Of a stretch of DNA of 64,000 nt, positions 30,458-40,492 are shown one piece after another. A program made the translations under genes and the position numbers. The notes beneath the pieces are model-generated. The model ran no database searches, was not told the origin of the DNA, and saw only the letters and a list, made by a program, of their open reading frames with translations. This DNA comes from Nitratireductor basaltis (GTDB lineage Bacteria; Pseudomonadota; Alphaproteobacteria; Rhizobiales; Rhizobiaceae), in the NCBI RefSeq assembly GCF_000733725.1, contig NZ_JMQM01000001.1, forward strand, positions 1,798,001 to 1,862,000. Direction: 5' to 3'. The stretch's first letter is position 1, and the number at the start of each line of letters is the position of its first letter.

Positions 30458-31555
30458 TCAGACGATTTCGGTCGAAGAAATGCGGATGCCGAATCCTTCA
30501 AGACCCACATAATGGCGCTCGCGCGATGCAATCAGCTTGATCGAGCTGATACCCAGATCGCGCAGGATCTGCGCGCCCAGACCAATTTCGCGCCACTCGC
30601 TCTCGCGCTGCAGCGCTTCCCGGTGGGCTTCTGCCTCGCCACCGACCGGACGACGTTCCTGGTGGGCGACACCGAGCGAACCCTCGCGCAGGTAGACGAG
30701 AACGCCCCGGCCTGCAGCTGCCATATGCGCCATTGTCTGCTGCAGGCGCGCTTCGCTGCCGAAGACATCCTCGACGACATTCTCCGTGTGCAGGCGCACA
30801 GGGATTTCCTCTCCGTCGCGAATATCGCCAAAGACGATTGCGACGTGCTGCATGGCCTCCCATGGCAGTTTGTACGCATGGCCCTGAGCCCCGCCGGAAG
30901 GTGTAGCCACGGGGAAGCTTGCGACACGCTCCACCAGCGTTTCCTGGCGTTGGCGATAGGCGATGAGGTCGGCAACGGTGACCTGCTTCAGTTCGTGCTT
31001 TTCGGCGAATGCCTGCACATCGGGGCCGCGCATGACCGTGCCGTCGTCATTGACGAGTTCGCAGATGACGCCGACCGGCGGCAGGCCTGCCAGCTTGCAC
31101 AGGTCAACAGCGGCTTCCGTATGGCCGGAACGCATCAGGACGCCACCCTCGCGCGCGACCAGCGGGAAGATGTGGCCGGGACGGACGAAATCGCTGACGC
31201 CGACATTCGGATTGGCGAGATTGCGAACCGTGAGCGTGCGGTCGTCCGCGGAGATGCCGGTCGTGGTGCCGTGCTTGAAATCGACACTGACGGTGAACGC
31301 GGTCTGATGCGGCGCATCGTTGTCGGCAACCATCGGGGTCAGTTGCAGGCGCCGCGCTTCCTCGCGGGGCATGGGCGTACACACGATACCGGAGGTATGG
31401 CGTACGATGAATGCCATCTTTTCAGGTGTGCAATGCACGGCCGCGACGATGAGATCGCCTTCATTCTCGCGTCCGTCGTCGTCCATGACAACCACGATCT
31501 CGCCACGCTCAAAGGCGCGCAGCGCCTCGACAACCTTCTTCTGGTCGTATGCCAT
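30458..31555 (-). CDS. ribB: 3,4-dihydroxy-2-butanone 4-phosphate synthase with degenerate GTP cyclohydrolase II domain
   Basis: A 365-residue riboflavin enzyme. The N-terminal half is a complete RibB with DDDGRENEGD, GHIFPL and RSGHTEA motifs. The C-terminal half is related to RibA, but the zinc site is lost. Where RibA has three cysteines after VRVHSE, this protein reads VRLHTENVVEDVFGSEARLQ, with none. It should therefore make only the four-carbon precursor, like the RibBX proteins of rhizobia. It starts 11 bp after aroC, so there is no room for an FMN riboswitch. Confidence 0.92.
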   Translation of the reverse strand: MAYDQKKVVEALRAFERGEIVVVMDDDGRENEGDLIVAAVHCTPEKMAFIVRHTSGIVCTPMPREEARRLQLTPMVADNDAPHQTAFTVSVDFKHGTTTGISADDRTLTVRNLANPNVGVSDFVRPGHIFPLVAREGGVLMRSGHTEAAVDLCKLAGLPPVGVICELVNDDGTVMRGPDVQAFAEKHELKQVTVADLIAYRQRQETLVERVASFPVATPSGGAQGHAYKLPWEAMQHVAIVFGDIRDGEEIPVRLHTENVVEDVFGSEARLQQTMAHMAAAGRGVLVYLREGSLGVAHQERRPVGGEAEAHREALQRESEWREIGLGAQILRDLGISSIKLIASRERHYVGLEGFGIRISSTEIV

Positions 31556-31566
31556 TCTCGAAACCC

Positions 31567-32664
31567 TCAGATACGGCCGGTCTGGCCGCGATGGCGCAGA
31601 TAGTGATCGGCGATTGCACAGGCCACCATGGCTTCGGCAATTGGCACCGCACGGATGCCAACGCAGGGGTCATGGCGCCCCTTGGTCATCACATCCACCT
31701 CAGCACCATCCTTGTCGATGGATTTGCGGGGCGTGAGGATGGAGGATGTCGGCTTGACGGCAAATCGCGCGACGATGGGCTCCCCGGTGGAGATGCCACC
31801 CAGCACGCCGCCCGCATTGTTGGACAGGAATACCGGCTTGCCGTCTTCGCCCATGCGCATCTCGTCGGCATTCTCCTCGCCGGTGATGCGGGCGGCCTCG
31901 AAGCCGTTGCCGATCTCCACGCCCTTCACGGCATTGATGGACATGAGGTTGGCGGTGATTTCCTGATCGAGCTTGGCATAGATCGGGGCGCCGAGCCCTG
32001 CCGGCACGCCTTCGGCCACGACTTCGATCACCGCACCGACGGAGGAGCCGTTCTTGCGAATGCCGTCGAGATAGTCGGAGAATACCGCAACAGAGGCGGG
32101 GTCCGGCGTGAAGAATGGATTTTCCGCATTGCCGATGAAATCCCAATCCCAGTTGGACCGGTCGATTTCCTTTTCGCCCATACCAACAAGGGCGGCACGC
32201 ACCTTCATGCCCGGCACGATCCTGCGCGCCAATGCACCGGCGGCAACACGTGTCGCGGTTTCGCGTGCCGAAGAGCGACCGCCGCCCCGATAATCGCGCA
32301 GGCCGTATTTCACATCATAGGTGTAGTCGGCATGGCCGGGGCGGAAGCGCTTGGCAATCTCGCCGTAGTCCTTCGAGCGCTGATCGACATTCTCGATCAT
32401 CATCGAGATAGGCGTGCCGGTTGTGATGAACGTGCCATCTTCCTGTGGCAATACGCCGGAAAGGATCTTTACCTGGTCAGGCTCGCGGCGCTGGGTGACG
32501 AAACGCGACTGGCCGGGACGGCGACGGTCGAGATCGTCCTGTATGTCTTCCTGGCGAAACTCGATGCCGGGTGGGCACCCGTCGATGACGCAGCCGATGG
32601 CCGGCCCGTGGCTCTCGCCCCAGGTGGTGACCCGAAACAGATGACCAAACGTGTTGTGCGACAT
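31567..32664 (-). CDS. aroC: Chorismate synthase
   Basis: The last shikimate-pathway enzyme, converting EPSP to chorismate with reduced FMN. The 365-residue length is normal. Signatures are [18 protein letters not shown] near the N-terminus, [29 protein letters not shown], and the C-terminal [18 protein letters not shown]. It forms an operon with ribB (11-bp gap) and is divergent from the DUF1344 gene. Confidence 0.97.
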   Translation of the reverse strand: MSHNTFGHLFRVTTWGESHGPAIGCVIDGCPPGIEFRQEDIQDDLDRRRPGQSRFVTQRREPDQVKILSGVLPQEDGTFITTGTPISMMIENVDQRSKDYGEIAKRFRPGHADYTYDVKYGLRDYRGGGRSSARETATRVAAGALARRIVPGMKVRAALVGMGEKEIDRSNWDWDFIGNAENPFFTPDPASVAVFSDYLDGIRKNGSSVGAVIEVVAEGVPAGLGAPIYAKLDQEITANLMSINAVKGVEIGNGFEAARITGEENADEMRMGEDGKPVFLSNNAGGVLGGISTGEPIVARFAVKPTSSILTPRKSIDKDGAEVDVMTKGRHDPCVGIRAVPIAEAMVACAIADHYLRHRGQTGRI

Positions 32665-32820
32665 GAACCCTTCCTCTGTGCCCGCCTAGCGCGTGCTTGT
32701 ATTTGCCTTCCTTTCCACGGTCAAACCTTGGAAGGGAACTACTTTTGACACATTCGCGCGGGATTAGTGACACCTGATAACAACCCGCACAAGCCGGGTT
32801 ACGACAACAGAGGATGAACA

Positions 32821-33072
32821 ATGCGTAGCGTTTTTGCTCTCGCCCTTGCTCTAGCCACTTTTCTCGCCCTTCCCGCCAGCGCTGCCGATACGGATGGCGT
32901 TGTGAAAAGCGTGGATATGGAAAAGATGACCGTCACGCTGGAAGACGGCCAGACCTATAAGCTGCCTGCCGAGATGGATGCTTCCAGCATTGAGGCGGGC
33001 AGCATGGTCGTGATCGCCTACACGGAAATCGAAGGTTCAAAGCAGATCACGGATCTCTTCGTCCCGGAATAA
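32821..33072 (+). CDS. Small exported DUF1344 protein
   Basis: An 83-residue protein with a signal peptide (1-21, ending ASA-A) and a small beta domain rich in GVVKSVDMEKMTVTLEDGQTY, the DUF1344 pattern. The family is mostly found in Hyphomicrobiales and has no known function. A TTGACA hexamer lies at 32745-32750 and an AGAGGA ribosome site precedes the ATG. It is convergent with the phosphatase gene, with a 2-bp gap. Confidence 0.85.
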   Translation: MRSVFALALALATFLALPASAADTDGVVKSVDMEKMTVTLEDGQTYKLPAEMDASSIEAGSMVVIAYTEIEGSKQITDLFVPE

Positions 33073-33074
33073 GC

Positions 33075-33662
33075 TCAAAGCCAATCAAGCTTGCCGTCGG
33101 ACAGCCGCAGGATGCGATCCTGTGGCACATCCATGGCAGCCGCCTCGTCTCCGTTCATCCCGCCGACCAGGTGGAAGATTGCGCGGATGATACCGCCATG
33201 GGTGACGCAAACCGTGGGACCGTCGAGCTTGTCGAGAAACGTCTTCACGCGAAGCGCCATCTTTTCATAGCTCTCCGCATCGCGGCCGGGTGGCATGAAG
33301 CGCCACTTGTTCGATGTCCGCCCCTCGGTGCAGCCGGGATTGGCGGCCTCAAGCTCGGCATGGGTGAAGCCCTGCCAGTCGCCGAAATGCACTTCCTTCA
33401 ATAGCGGATCGGTGCGGAAGCCGCGCGCCGGCAGGCCCATGCCCGTGCGAACACGTTCCATGGTCTCGCAGGTGCGGCGGAGCGGACTTGCGACGAAATC
33501 GAAATCGTCGGGGTTTTGAACCAGCTCGCGCATCTTCGCGCCGTTGCGGTCGGCTTGGCTGCGACCAAGCGTGTTGATGTCGGTGTCGACCTGCCCCTGC
33601 AGGCGTCCCTCGACATTCCAGTCCGTCTGGCCGTGGCGGACGATATAGGTAAGCGGAAACAT
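33075..33662 (-). CDS. Histidine phosphatase family protein
   Basis: A 195-residue member of the phosphoglycerate-mutase-like branch. The catalytic RHG is at residues 9-11 (YIVRHGQTDWN), ASPLRRTCETM carries the second arginine, and CVTHGG the second histidine. It is more likely a broad phosphatase than a true mutase. The start is ATG 33662, one codon after an in-frame TTG. It follows fabI by 45 bp. Confidence 0.9.
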   Translation of the reverse strand: MFPLTYIVRHGQTDWNVEGRLQGQVDTDINTLGRSQADRNGAKMRELVQNPDDFDFVASPLRRTCETMERVRTGMGLPARGFRTDPLLKEVHFGDWQGFTHAELEAANPGCTEGRTSNKWRFMPPGRDAESYEKMALRVKTFLDKLDGPTVCVTHGGIIRAIFHLVGGMNGDEAAAMDVPQDRILRLSDGKLDWL

Positions 33663-33707
33663 CAAAGCCCCATGGCCGGGCTCTGGCCCGGCCCGTTCGT
33701 GATTGCC

Positions 33708-34529
33708 TCAGTCGTCCTTGACGACGGAGATATCCGGTGCGTCGACTGCCTTCATGCCAACGACGTGATAACCGGAATCGACGTGGAGAACTTCGCCGGT
33801 GACGCCGCGCGAGAGATGCGAGAGCAGATATAGACCGGAATCGCCGACCTCATCCGTGGTGACAACACGCTTGAGCGGCGAGTTGTACTCGTTCCAGCGC
33901 AGGATATAGCGGAAGTCGCCAATGCCGGAGGCGGCGAGCGTCTTGATCGGGCCTGCCGAAATCGCGTTAACGCGGATGTTCTTGCCACCCAGATCGACGG
34001 CGAGGTAGCGCACGCTCGCCTCAAGAGCCGCCTTGGCAACACCCATCACATTGTAGTGCGGCATGACCTTCTCGGCACCGTAATAGGTGAGCGTGAGCAT
34101 CGAACCGCCATCACTCATGAGCGGTTCGGCACGGCGGGCTATCTCGGTGAAGGAGTAGACCGAAATATCCATCGAGCGCAGGAAGTTTTCCCGCGAGGTC
34201 TCGATGTAGCGGCCGTCCAGCTCGTTCTTGTCGGAAAATGCGATTGCGTGGACGAGAAAGTCGAGCTTGCCCCAACGCTTCTCGATCTCGGCGAAGACCG
34301 CATCCATGGATGCAGGGTCGGTTACGTCCAGATGTCCGACCGTGATGGCGCCCAACTCGTCGGCGAGCGGCTCGACGCGCTTCTTGAGAGGCTCACCCTG
34401 ATAGGTCAGTGCAAGCTCAGCACCTTCATTGGCGCATGCCTTGGCGATACCCCAGGCGATCGACCGATTGTTTGCGACGCCGAGGATAAGGCCCCGCTTG
34501 CCGGCCATCAGGCCATTGCCACCTGCCAT
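33708..34529 (-). CDS. fabI: Enoyl-ACP reductase, FabI type
   Basis: This enzyme carries out the last reduction of each fatty-acid elongation cycle. The 273-residue protein has GVANNRSIAWGIAKA for NADH binding and the catalytic tyrosine and lysine in YNVMGVAK, with a second tyrosine in TYYGAEKV. The start at 34529 follows GGAGAAGAG. Upstream codons are open but not conserved. Neighbours are a DnaJ-type gene and the phosphatase, a common rhizobial order. Confidence 0.95.
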   Translation of the reverse strand: MAGGNGLMAGKRGLILGVANNRSIAWGIAKACANEGAELALTYQGEPLKKRVEPLADELGAITVGHLDVTDPASMDAVFAEIEKRWGKLDFLVHAIAFSDKNELDGRYIETSRENFLRSMDISVYSFTEIARRAEPLMSDGGSMLTLTYYGAEKVMPHYNVMGVAKAALEASVRYLAVDLGGKNIRVNAISAGPIKTLAASGIGDFRYILRWNEYNSPLKRVVTTDEVGDSGLYLLSHLSRGVTGEVLHVDSGYHVVGMKAVDAPDISVVKDD

Positions 34530-34627
34530 TGACTCTTCTCCGAACTTCTTTACGGCGCTGCCGTATCGCACAGAGCCGGGAAAGCATCAAGCATCAAGGC
34601 TGCGGGCATGCACGCAAAGGCGTGTTT

Positions 34628-35563
34628 TCAGGCTTCCTGGCGGCGGAAAAGCGCCTCCAATTCCGGATCACCGCCCTCCGGCAGCATGATGCGCACATGC
34701 ACGTAAAGGTCGCCCTCGCCGCCGGTCTTGAGCGGCAGGCCCCGCCCCTTCAGCCGCAGGGTCTTGTCGGAGCTCGACCATTCGGGAACCCGCACGGCGA
34801 GCTTTCCAGTCGGAGTTTCCACCGGAACCTTGGCGCCGAGCACCGCATCCTTCAGAGAGACGGGCAGATCCACATGCAGATCGCGTCCCTCGATGCGGTA
34901 TCGCGGATGCGGTTTGAAACGCAGCTTGACCAGTGCATCGCCGCGCTGGCCGAATGGCGTTTCATTTCCCTGCCCTTTCAGGCGGATTGTCTGACCGTCT
35001 TCCACATAGCGCGGCAGCTTGACGGCAAGCTTGCGGCCATCGGGAAACTGTGCGGTGACCTTGGCCGCGGTCGCGATCTCTTCGATGGTAACGCCAAGCG
35101 CGACATTTGTGTCGCCCATGCCTTCGGGCCGCTGCTGCTTGCCGCGCGATGCGCGGGCACGCGAGCCGCCGCCAAAGGCCTGGCCGAATATCTCGCTGAA
35201 AATGTCCTCGCCGCCGAAGCCTGCACCGTCCGCGCCGCCTGCGTGGAACTCGAAGTGCGAACTGTGGCCACGGCTGCCGCCGCGCCTGAAGCCTGCAAAG
35301 GGGTCGCCATGCGCGCCGCCCTCGAAGCCATGGAAGCGCGGTTTGCCGGTTTCGTCGATCTCGCCATTGTCATAAGCCGTTCGCGACTTGGCATTGCCTA
35401 TGATGTCATAGGCCTGGCTGATCTCGGCGAAACGCTCCTTCGCCTTCGGATCATCCGGACGCTGGTCTGGATGATACTGCTTTGCAAGCTTGCGGAACGC
35501 GGACTTTATCTCTTTTTCGGACGCGCCTTTGGACACGCCCAGCACGTCATAAGGGTTTTTCAT
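34628..35563 (-). CDS. DnaJ-type cochaperone, CbpA-like
   Basis: A 311-residue J-domain protein that stimulates DnaK. The J domain (1-70) contains YHPDQ with the HPD motif. A Gly/Phe-rich linker follows (75-140), then two beta-sandwich substrate-binding domains (about 150-305). The zinc-finger domain of true DnaJ is absent, as in CbpA. It is transcribed toward fabI with a 98-bp gap. Confidence 0.92.
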   Translation of the reverse strand: MKNPYDVLGVSKGASEKEIKSAFRKLAKQYHPDQRPDDPKAKERFAEISQAYDIIGNAKSRTAYDNGEIDETGKPRFHGFEGGAHGDPFAGFRRGGSRGHSSHFEFHAGGADGAGFGGEDIFSEIFGQAFGGGSRARASRGKQQRPEGMGDTNVALGVTIEEIATAAKVTAQFPDGRKLAVKLPRYVEDGQTIRLKGQGNETPFGQRGDALVKLRFKPHPRYRIEGRDLHVDLPVSLKDAVLGAKVPVETPTGKLAVRVPEWSSSDKTLRLKGRGLPLKTGGEGDLYVHVRIMLPEGGDPELEALFRRQEA

Positions 35564-35675
35564 GCCTCGTCTTGCCTAGCGCGGGCGCGGAATGCGCGCC
35601 TCTTCAGGAATTACAATTGGTTTCGCGGACTTATATGCGCATTCCTCAGCGCAAATTCCAGTGCAGCAGCCGGTT

Positions 35676-36098
35676 TCACAGCTTTTCCAGATGCTTCATG
35701 AACCAGCTTCCAGAAGGCAATCTGCATGCCTCACCCTGGTAGAGATTGATGCCCTCGAAGCTCTCGCGAGTGGTGGTAACGGCACGGCAGGACGGAGTAT
35801 CGGCGGTCGTTGCGGAGGCCGTGAGCACGCCGCGCGCACCGGTTTCGACATTCTCCCAGCGCAGGCTTTGCGTGCTGTCTGCTTCTTCCGGCACATTGGT
35901 CAGCGCAGAGAGCATGAAGGGGATATCCTCAAGCATTATCTCGGGGAGCGTTGGCTTTTGCGGCGCAATCGTGGCCGTGGTCAGCTCTCGGTCAATGGAG
36001 CGCGCCGTCGTTTCCAGGCCCCGACCGGCACCAACGCAGGCGGCAAGCGTGAAGGCAAGCATTGTCAGCATGCCCATCTTCGCGAGTGCCCCAATCAT
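35676..36098 (-). CDS. 17-kDa surface antigen/RT0821-like lipoprotein
   Basis: A 140-residue probable outer-membrane lipoprotein. The signal ends in LAAC with the acylated cysteine at residue 21. The C-terminal region GINLYQGEACRLPSGSWFM resembles the RT0821/17-kDa-antigen domain, and SCRAVTTT supplies a second cysteine. The function is unknown. It is divergent from pdxH, and the 93-bp gap between them holds both promoters. Confidence 0.75.
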   Translation of the reverse strand: MIGALAKMGMLTMLAFTLAACVGAGRGLETTARSIDRELTTATIAPQKPTLPEIMLEDIPFMLSALTNVPEEADSTQSLRWENVETGARGVLTASATTADTPSCRAVTTTRESFEGINLYQGEACRLPSGSWFMKHLEKL

Positions 36099-36191
36099 CA
36101 GCGTCAGTAGCCCCTTGATCGAAATGCCCCTATAGGCATGCTCATATGCTCATTCCCAGTAGGGACCCACAGGGTAAGGAATTGGTTAACA

Positions 36192-36785
36192 ATGGGTGAT
36201 TTCACCGAGCGCACAGAGCCTTTTGCGCTGTTTGGCGAGTGGCTTGACGTGGCAAGGGAAACCGAGCCGAATGATCCGAATGCAATGGCCCTTGCAACCG
36301 TCGATCCCGACGGGCTGCCGGATGTGCGCATGGTGCTGTTGAAGGGATTCGATACCCAGGGCTTCGTGTTCTACACAAACCTGGAGAGCGCCAAGGGGCG
36401 CGAGCTTCTTGCCACGCCCAAGGCAGCTCTCTGCTTTCACTGGAAGAGCCTGCGCCGGCAGGTGCGTGTTCGCGGGCTCGTCCAGCAGGTCACGGATGCA
36501 GAAGCCGACGCCTATTACGCCACGCGCCCGAGAGGAAGCCGCATTGGCGCCTGGGCCTCGAAGCAGTCCCGTCCGCTTGAAAGCCGCTTTGCGCTTGAAA
36601 AGGCGGTTGCCGAATACACCGCGCGTTATCCGATCGGTGACATTCCGCGACCGGATCATTGGTCGGGCTTTCGCATCACGCCGGTGCAGATCGAATTCTG
36701 GATGGACAAGCCCTTCCGCCTGCATGACCGGCTGCTTTTCGAGCGTGACGGTGAGGCATGGAAGACGACGCGGCTTTATCCGTGA
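36192..36785 (+). CDS. pdxH: Pyridoxamine 5'-phosphate oxidase
   Basis: A 197-residue FMN enzyme that makes pyridoxal 5'-phosphate. FMN and substrate motifs are [32 protein letters not shown] and the C-terminal [11 protein letters not shown] chose the ATG at 36192. The upstream in-frame start adds a non-conserved leader. It is divergent from the lipoprotein and convergent with the LOV kinase, 24 bp away. Confidence 0.95.
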   Translation: MGDFTERTEPFALFGEWLDVARETEPNDPNAMALATVDPDGLPDVRMVLLKGFDTQGFVFYTNLESAKGRELLATPKAALCFHWKSLRRQVRVRGLVQQVTDAEADAYYATRPRGSRIGAWASKQSRPLESRFALEKAVAEYTARYPIGDIPRPDHWSGFRITPVQIEFWMDKPFRLHDRLLFERDGEAWKTTRLYP

Positions 36786-36809
36786 GGCGGACACCGCTGG
36801 CCGGCTGCC

Positions 36810-37844
36810 CTATTCATGGTCGGACAGCGGGACCATGATTTCGAACCTGGTGCCGTTTTCGCGGGCGATATCGGTGCGGGCGCCAAGTGCGGCGCTCATG
36901 GATTTGATAATGCGCCCGCCGAGGCTTTTCGTCGACGGCCACTGAACATCGTCAGGAAGGCCTGTACCATTGTCGGATACGGCAATGCGAACCGCCCCGT
37001 CCGCCGACTTGGCGATTTTCAAGCCGATGAGACCGCTCTCGCGTCCTTCGAAGGCGTGCTGCAACGCGTTGGTCACGATCTCGGAGACGAGCATTCCCAG
37101 ATGCGTTGCCAGATCGACGGAAACCAATACCGGCTCCACATCGATTGCGGTCTTGATCCGGTGATCAGGGTCCAGCGACACCGTCGCTTCGACTATACTC
37201 GAGAGATAGCTGTCGAGCTGGATCCGATTGTCGGAAACATGGCGGCGCGATGATTTCTCTGTAAGCTGCTCATAGAGAAGTTGCAGGCTTTCGACTCGCT
37301 GGGACAGACTGTCGAAGCGTCCGCCGAGTTCCGGTGGCGCGGAATGCGCGTGCATGCGGATGAGGCTTACCACCATGGCAAGATGGTTCTTGACGCGGTG
37401 CTGGATTTCCTGAAGCTTCAGATCCGCTGCCACGAGCGAGTTGGCAGCCTCGTCCGGATCGCCAACCGGCTTCTGGATGCCGACGAAATAGACGATCTCC
37501 TGCCTGGCATTGCGCAGTGGCGCCAGATGCAGATCATTCCAGAAGGTCGAGCCGTCCTTGCGGTAGTTCAACAAGGTGATTTCGATGGATCGGCCCTGCT
37601 CGATCGCTGCGCGGATTGCGTCAACGGAGCGCTTGTCGCTCAGTTCGCCCTGCAAAAACCTGCAATTGCGACCGATCACCTCGTCGGAACTGTAACCCGT
37701 TGTCTGCTCGAAAGCGGCATTGACGAAGACGAGCGGCATGTCGGGCTGCCGCGGATCGGCAACAGTGATCGACACCGGAAGCTGTTCCAGTGAATAGTGG
37801 TCAATGGACTCATCCGTGACCCAGCGTTCGACGATTTCGTTCAC
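36810..37844 (-). CDS. LOV-domain histidine kinase, probable blue-light sensor
   Basis: A 344-residue soluble kinase. Residues about 18-125 form a LOV/PAS domain with the photoactive GRNCRFLQG (C61), plus N93, N103 and Q124 of the flavin pocket. All residues for a light-driven cysteinyl-FMN adduct are present. The kinase part is of the HisKA_2/HWE type with H149 in QHRVKNHLAMVVSLI, then N (EIVTNALQHAF) and G boxes (DNGTGLP). This layout matches the Brucella LOV-HK. The start is GTG after GGCGGGGA. No response regulator is adjacent. Confidence 0.93.
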   Translation of the reverse strand: MNEIVERWVTDESIDHYSLEQLPVSITVADPRQPDMPLVFVNAAFEQTTGYSSDEVIGRNCRFLQGELSDKRSVDAIRAAIEQGRSIEITLLNYRKDGSTFWNDLHLAPLRNARQEIVYFVGIQKPVGDPDEAANSLVAADLKLQEIQHRVKNHLAMVVSLIRMHAHSAPPELGGRFDSLSQRVESLQLLYEQLTEKSSRRHVSDNRIQLDSYLSSIVEATVSLDPDHRIKTAIDVEPVLVSVDLATHLGMLVSEIVTNALQHAFEGRESGLIGLKIAKSADGAVRIAVSDNGTGLPDDVQWPSTKSLGGRIIKSMSAALGARTDIARENGTRFEIMVPLSDHE

Positions 37845-37947
37845 GTAGTCCCCGCCTTGCGCGCAGCAACCGCCACGAGTAGGGCAGCCGTAGAAGTGTT
37901 ATATCTGGTGCCTATTGTCGAACGGGCAAGGTCGCAAGGGCAAGTAA

Positions 37948-38703
37948 TTATTTCGTCCGGGACCTGCTGAGGAACGCCATGAACGCCTGTCGTGCTTCAT
38001 CGGATTTGAGGCGCGCCTTGAAGTGCTCGCCCTCTTCGCGGATGCGCTCAAGCACGGGCTCGCGCGGCCCGCGGATCAGATCACGCGCGATAGCCAACGC
38101 CTGGGGCGGTTTGGCAGCGAGCTGTTCGGCAGCTTCAAACACCGCTGTTTCCAAGGCGTCCGCCTCAACGAGCTTGTAGATCAGCCCGTCAGCCTGCGCT
38201 TCTTGCGCCGGCAGCTTTTCGCCCATGGCCAGAAGCGCGAATGCGCGCTGTGCGCCCAGGCTTGCCGGCGCGATGAGGCTTGAAGCCGCTTCCGGCACAA
38301 GGCCCAGATCAACAAATGGTGTGTGGAAGACGGTCTGCGGCGTCGCGAAGGTGAGGTCGCAATGCAGGTGAATGGTCGTACCGATACCGACTGCAATGCC
38401 GTCCGCACCCGAGACGAGCGGCTTTTTCGACTGCGCCAGGGCCTGGAGGAAATCGAATACCTCGTTTCCACCCGCCTGCCCCGTGGCAATCGCCATGAAG
38501 TCGCCCATGTCATTGCCTGCGGAGAAGATGCCCGGCACGCCGAGCATCACGTGGCAGCGCACCGCCTCATCCTCATCGCCGTCGATCAATGCCTTCGCCA
38601 TGGCGGAATACATGTCGCGGGTGATGGCGTTCTTCTTTTCCGGGCGGTTCAGGCGGATAACCTGCACCGCGCCGCGACGCTCGATCTGGATGAATTCGCT
38701 CAA
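37948..38703 (-). CDS. Enoyl-CoA hydratase/isomerase family protein
   Basis: A 251-residue crotonase-fold protein. The oxyanion-hole motifs are GIFSAGNDMGDFM and GADGIAVGIGTT, giving hydratase or isomerase activity on acyl-CoA. The start is taken as TTG 38703, 5 nt after GGGGAGAG and 16 bp after the acyl-CoA dehydrogenase gene. No ATG fits. The two genes are one operon for acyl-CoA breakdown. Confidence 0.88.
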   Translation of the reverse strand: MSEFIQIERRGAVQVIRLNRPEKKNAITRDMYSAMAKALIDGDEDEAVRCHVMLGVPGIFSAGNDMGDFMAIATGQAGGNEVFDFLQALAQSKKPLVSGADGIAVGIGTTIHLHCDLTFATPQTVFHTPFVDLGLVPEAASSLIAPASLGAQRAFALLAMGEKLPAQEAQADGLIYKLVEADALETAVFEAAEQLAAKPPQALAIARDLIRGPREPVLERIREEGEHFKARLKSDEARQAFMAFLSRSRTK

Positions 38704-38719
38704 GACGCTCTCCCCGACT

Positions 38720-40492
38720 TCAAGCTGCAAAGAGGCTGGCGGCAGCCTTGAGGCTTTCGCCACCATCGATCACCGCCTGACGAAGACCGGCGGTCTCGCG
38801 CAGGTGATTTTCTGCCAGATAACGCGTCAGACTTGCCATCTTCGCATCCGAAGCAGAAACCGCGCCGCCAGCGAGCAGTGTGGAACCTGCGGCCAGCGCG
38901 AAAAGGCGCAGATATGGGGTCGCGCCTGATAGCGCCTTTTCCATTGCCCCCTCGCCGGTCTGGCTCATCAGGAAGTCGGTGGTTTCCTGCAGATGGTCGA
39001 GGCTTTCGATCAGCAGGTTTCCGGTATCGGCAAGCTCGGCCATGTTCGCGCCACGCACGCGCTCAGCGGTCTCGCGCAGTTCCTTGATGAAGCCGCGCAC
39101 ATGGTCACCGCCCGATTGCGGCAGCTTGCGCATGACGAGGTCGATGGCCTGAATGCCGTTGGTGCCTTCGTAGATCGGCGCGATGCGCGCGTCGCGGTAA
39201 AGAACGGCCGCACCCGTTTCCTCGATGAAGCCCATGCCGCCATGCACCTGCACGCCAAGCGATGCGGCCTCAACGCCGATATCGGTCGGGAAGGCTTTTG
39301 CGAGCGGGGTAAGCAGATTGGCGCGTTCCTGCCAATGGCGCGCCTCATCACCTTCGCTCAGGCGTGCCATGTCGATGGCATGGGCGCAGGAATAGGTGAT
39401 GGCGCGCGAGGCCTGCGTCATGGCCTTCATGGTCAGAAGCATGCGTGCGACATCGGGGTGTTCGACTATCGGGCTCATGCCTTCGCTCGAAGCACCCGGC
39501 GCGCGGCCCTGACGGCGCTCCTGCGCATAGGCCAGCGCGCGCTGATACGCGGCTTCCGCGATTGCAACGCCCTGCATGCCAACGGCAAGACGCGCATTGT
39601 TCATCATGGTGAACATGCAGGCCAGACCGCGATTTTCCTCACCGACCAGCCAGCCGATGGCACCCTTTTCCTCGCCGAACCGGCCGTCACCATAAATCAT
39701 GGTGCAGGTGGGGGACGCGTGGATGCCAAGCTTGTGCTCGATGGAAGCGCAGAAGACATCGTTGCGCGCGCCGATGGAGCCATCATCATTGACCAGATAT
39801 TTCGGCACGAGGAAGAGCGAGATGCCCTTGGTGCCCTTTGGCGCATCGGGCAGGCGTGCCAGCACCAGATGGACGATATTGTCCGTCATGTCGTGCTCAC
39901 CGAAGGTGATGAAGATCTTCTGGCCGAAAATTCGGTAACTGCCATCCTCGCTGCGCTCGGCCCGCGCGGTCAGCGCGTTGAGATCAGAACCGGCCTGCGG
40001 CTCGGTCAGGTTCATGGTGCCGTTCCACTCGCCGGAAACGAGCTTTTCCAGATATTTCTGCTTCAGTTCCTCGGAGGCATGGGCCTCGACGGCCTCGATG
40101 GCACCCTGCGTCAGCGTCGGGCAAAGCGCGAAGGCCATGCTGGCGGAATTCCACATTTCCTGCGTGGCAACCAGCAGCGTCATGGGCAGGCCCTGCCCGC
40201 CATGTTCCTCAGGCGCTGCAAGCCCGTTCCATCCGCCCTCGCACCAGGCCCTGTAGAGATCGCCCCAGCCCTTCGGCATGGTGACTTCACCGTCCTTCCA
40301 GACCGCACCTTGCTCGTCGCCGATCTTCGCCAGCGGCACGATCTCCTCGGCGGCAAAACGCCCGGCTTCCGCCAGGATCGCATCGACCAGATCGGCCGAC
40401 AGATCCCCATAGCGCCCGGCCTCCAGCGCCTGCTTCATGCCGGTGACGTGATTGAGGGTAAAAGCGATTTCATCGACAGGTGCGCGATACAT
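38720..40492 (-). CDS. Acyl-CoA dehydrogenase
   Basis: A 590-residue FAD enzyme of the long bacterial type with an extra C-terminal domain (about 470-590). MNLTEPQAGSDL and the flavin-binding IFGQKIFITFGEHD are in the centre, and VHGGMGFIEETG carries the catalytic glutamate region. It oxidises acyl-CoA in beta-oxidation. The start at 40492 follows GGAGGAGA. A promoter with a LiuR-like operator lies about 78-106 bp upstream. Confidence 0.93.
   Translation of the reverse strand: MYRAPVDEIAFTLNHVTGMKQALEAGRYGDLSADLVDAILAEAGRFAAEEIVPLAKIGDEQGAVWKDGEVTMPKGWGDLYRAWCEGGWNGLAAPEEHGGQGLPMTLLVATQEMWNSASMAFALCPTLTQGAIEAVEAHASEELKQKYLEKLVSGEWNGTMNLTEPQAGSDLNALTARAERSEDGSYRIFGQKIFITFGEHDMTDNIVHLVLARLPDAPKGTKGISLFLVPKYLVNDDGSIGARNDVFCASIEHKLGIHASPTCTMIYGDGRFGEEKGAIGWLVGEENRGLACMFTMMNNARLAVGMQGVAIAEAAYQRALAYAQERRQGRAPGASSEGMSPIVEHPDVARMLLTMKAMTQASRAITYSCAHAIDMARLSEGDEARHWQERANLLTPLAKAFPTDIGVEAASLGVQVHGGMGFIEETGAAVLYRDARIAPIYEGTNGIQAIDLVMRKLPQSGGDHVRGFIKELRETAERVRGANMAELADTGNLLIESLDHLQETTDFLMSQTGEGAMEKALSGATPYLRLFALAAGSTLLAGGAVSASDAKMASLTRYLAENHLRETAGLRQAVIDGGESLKAAASLFAA

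Noticed and set aside
30372-31566. FMN riboswitch for ribB
   Set aside because: ribB begins 11 bp after aroC, so no leader exists, and no RFN-like pattern was seen near aroC.
32745-32780. Sigma-70 promoter for the DUF1344 gene
   Set aside because: TTGACA at 32745-32750 is convincing, but no -10 box lies at the right spacing, so no promoter is annotated.
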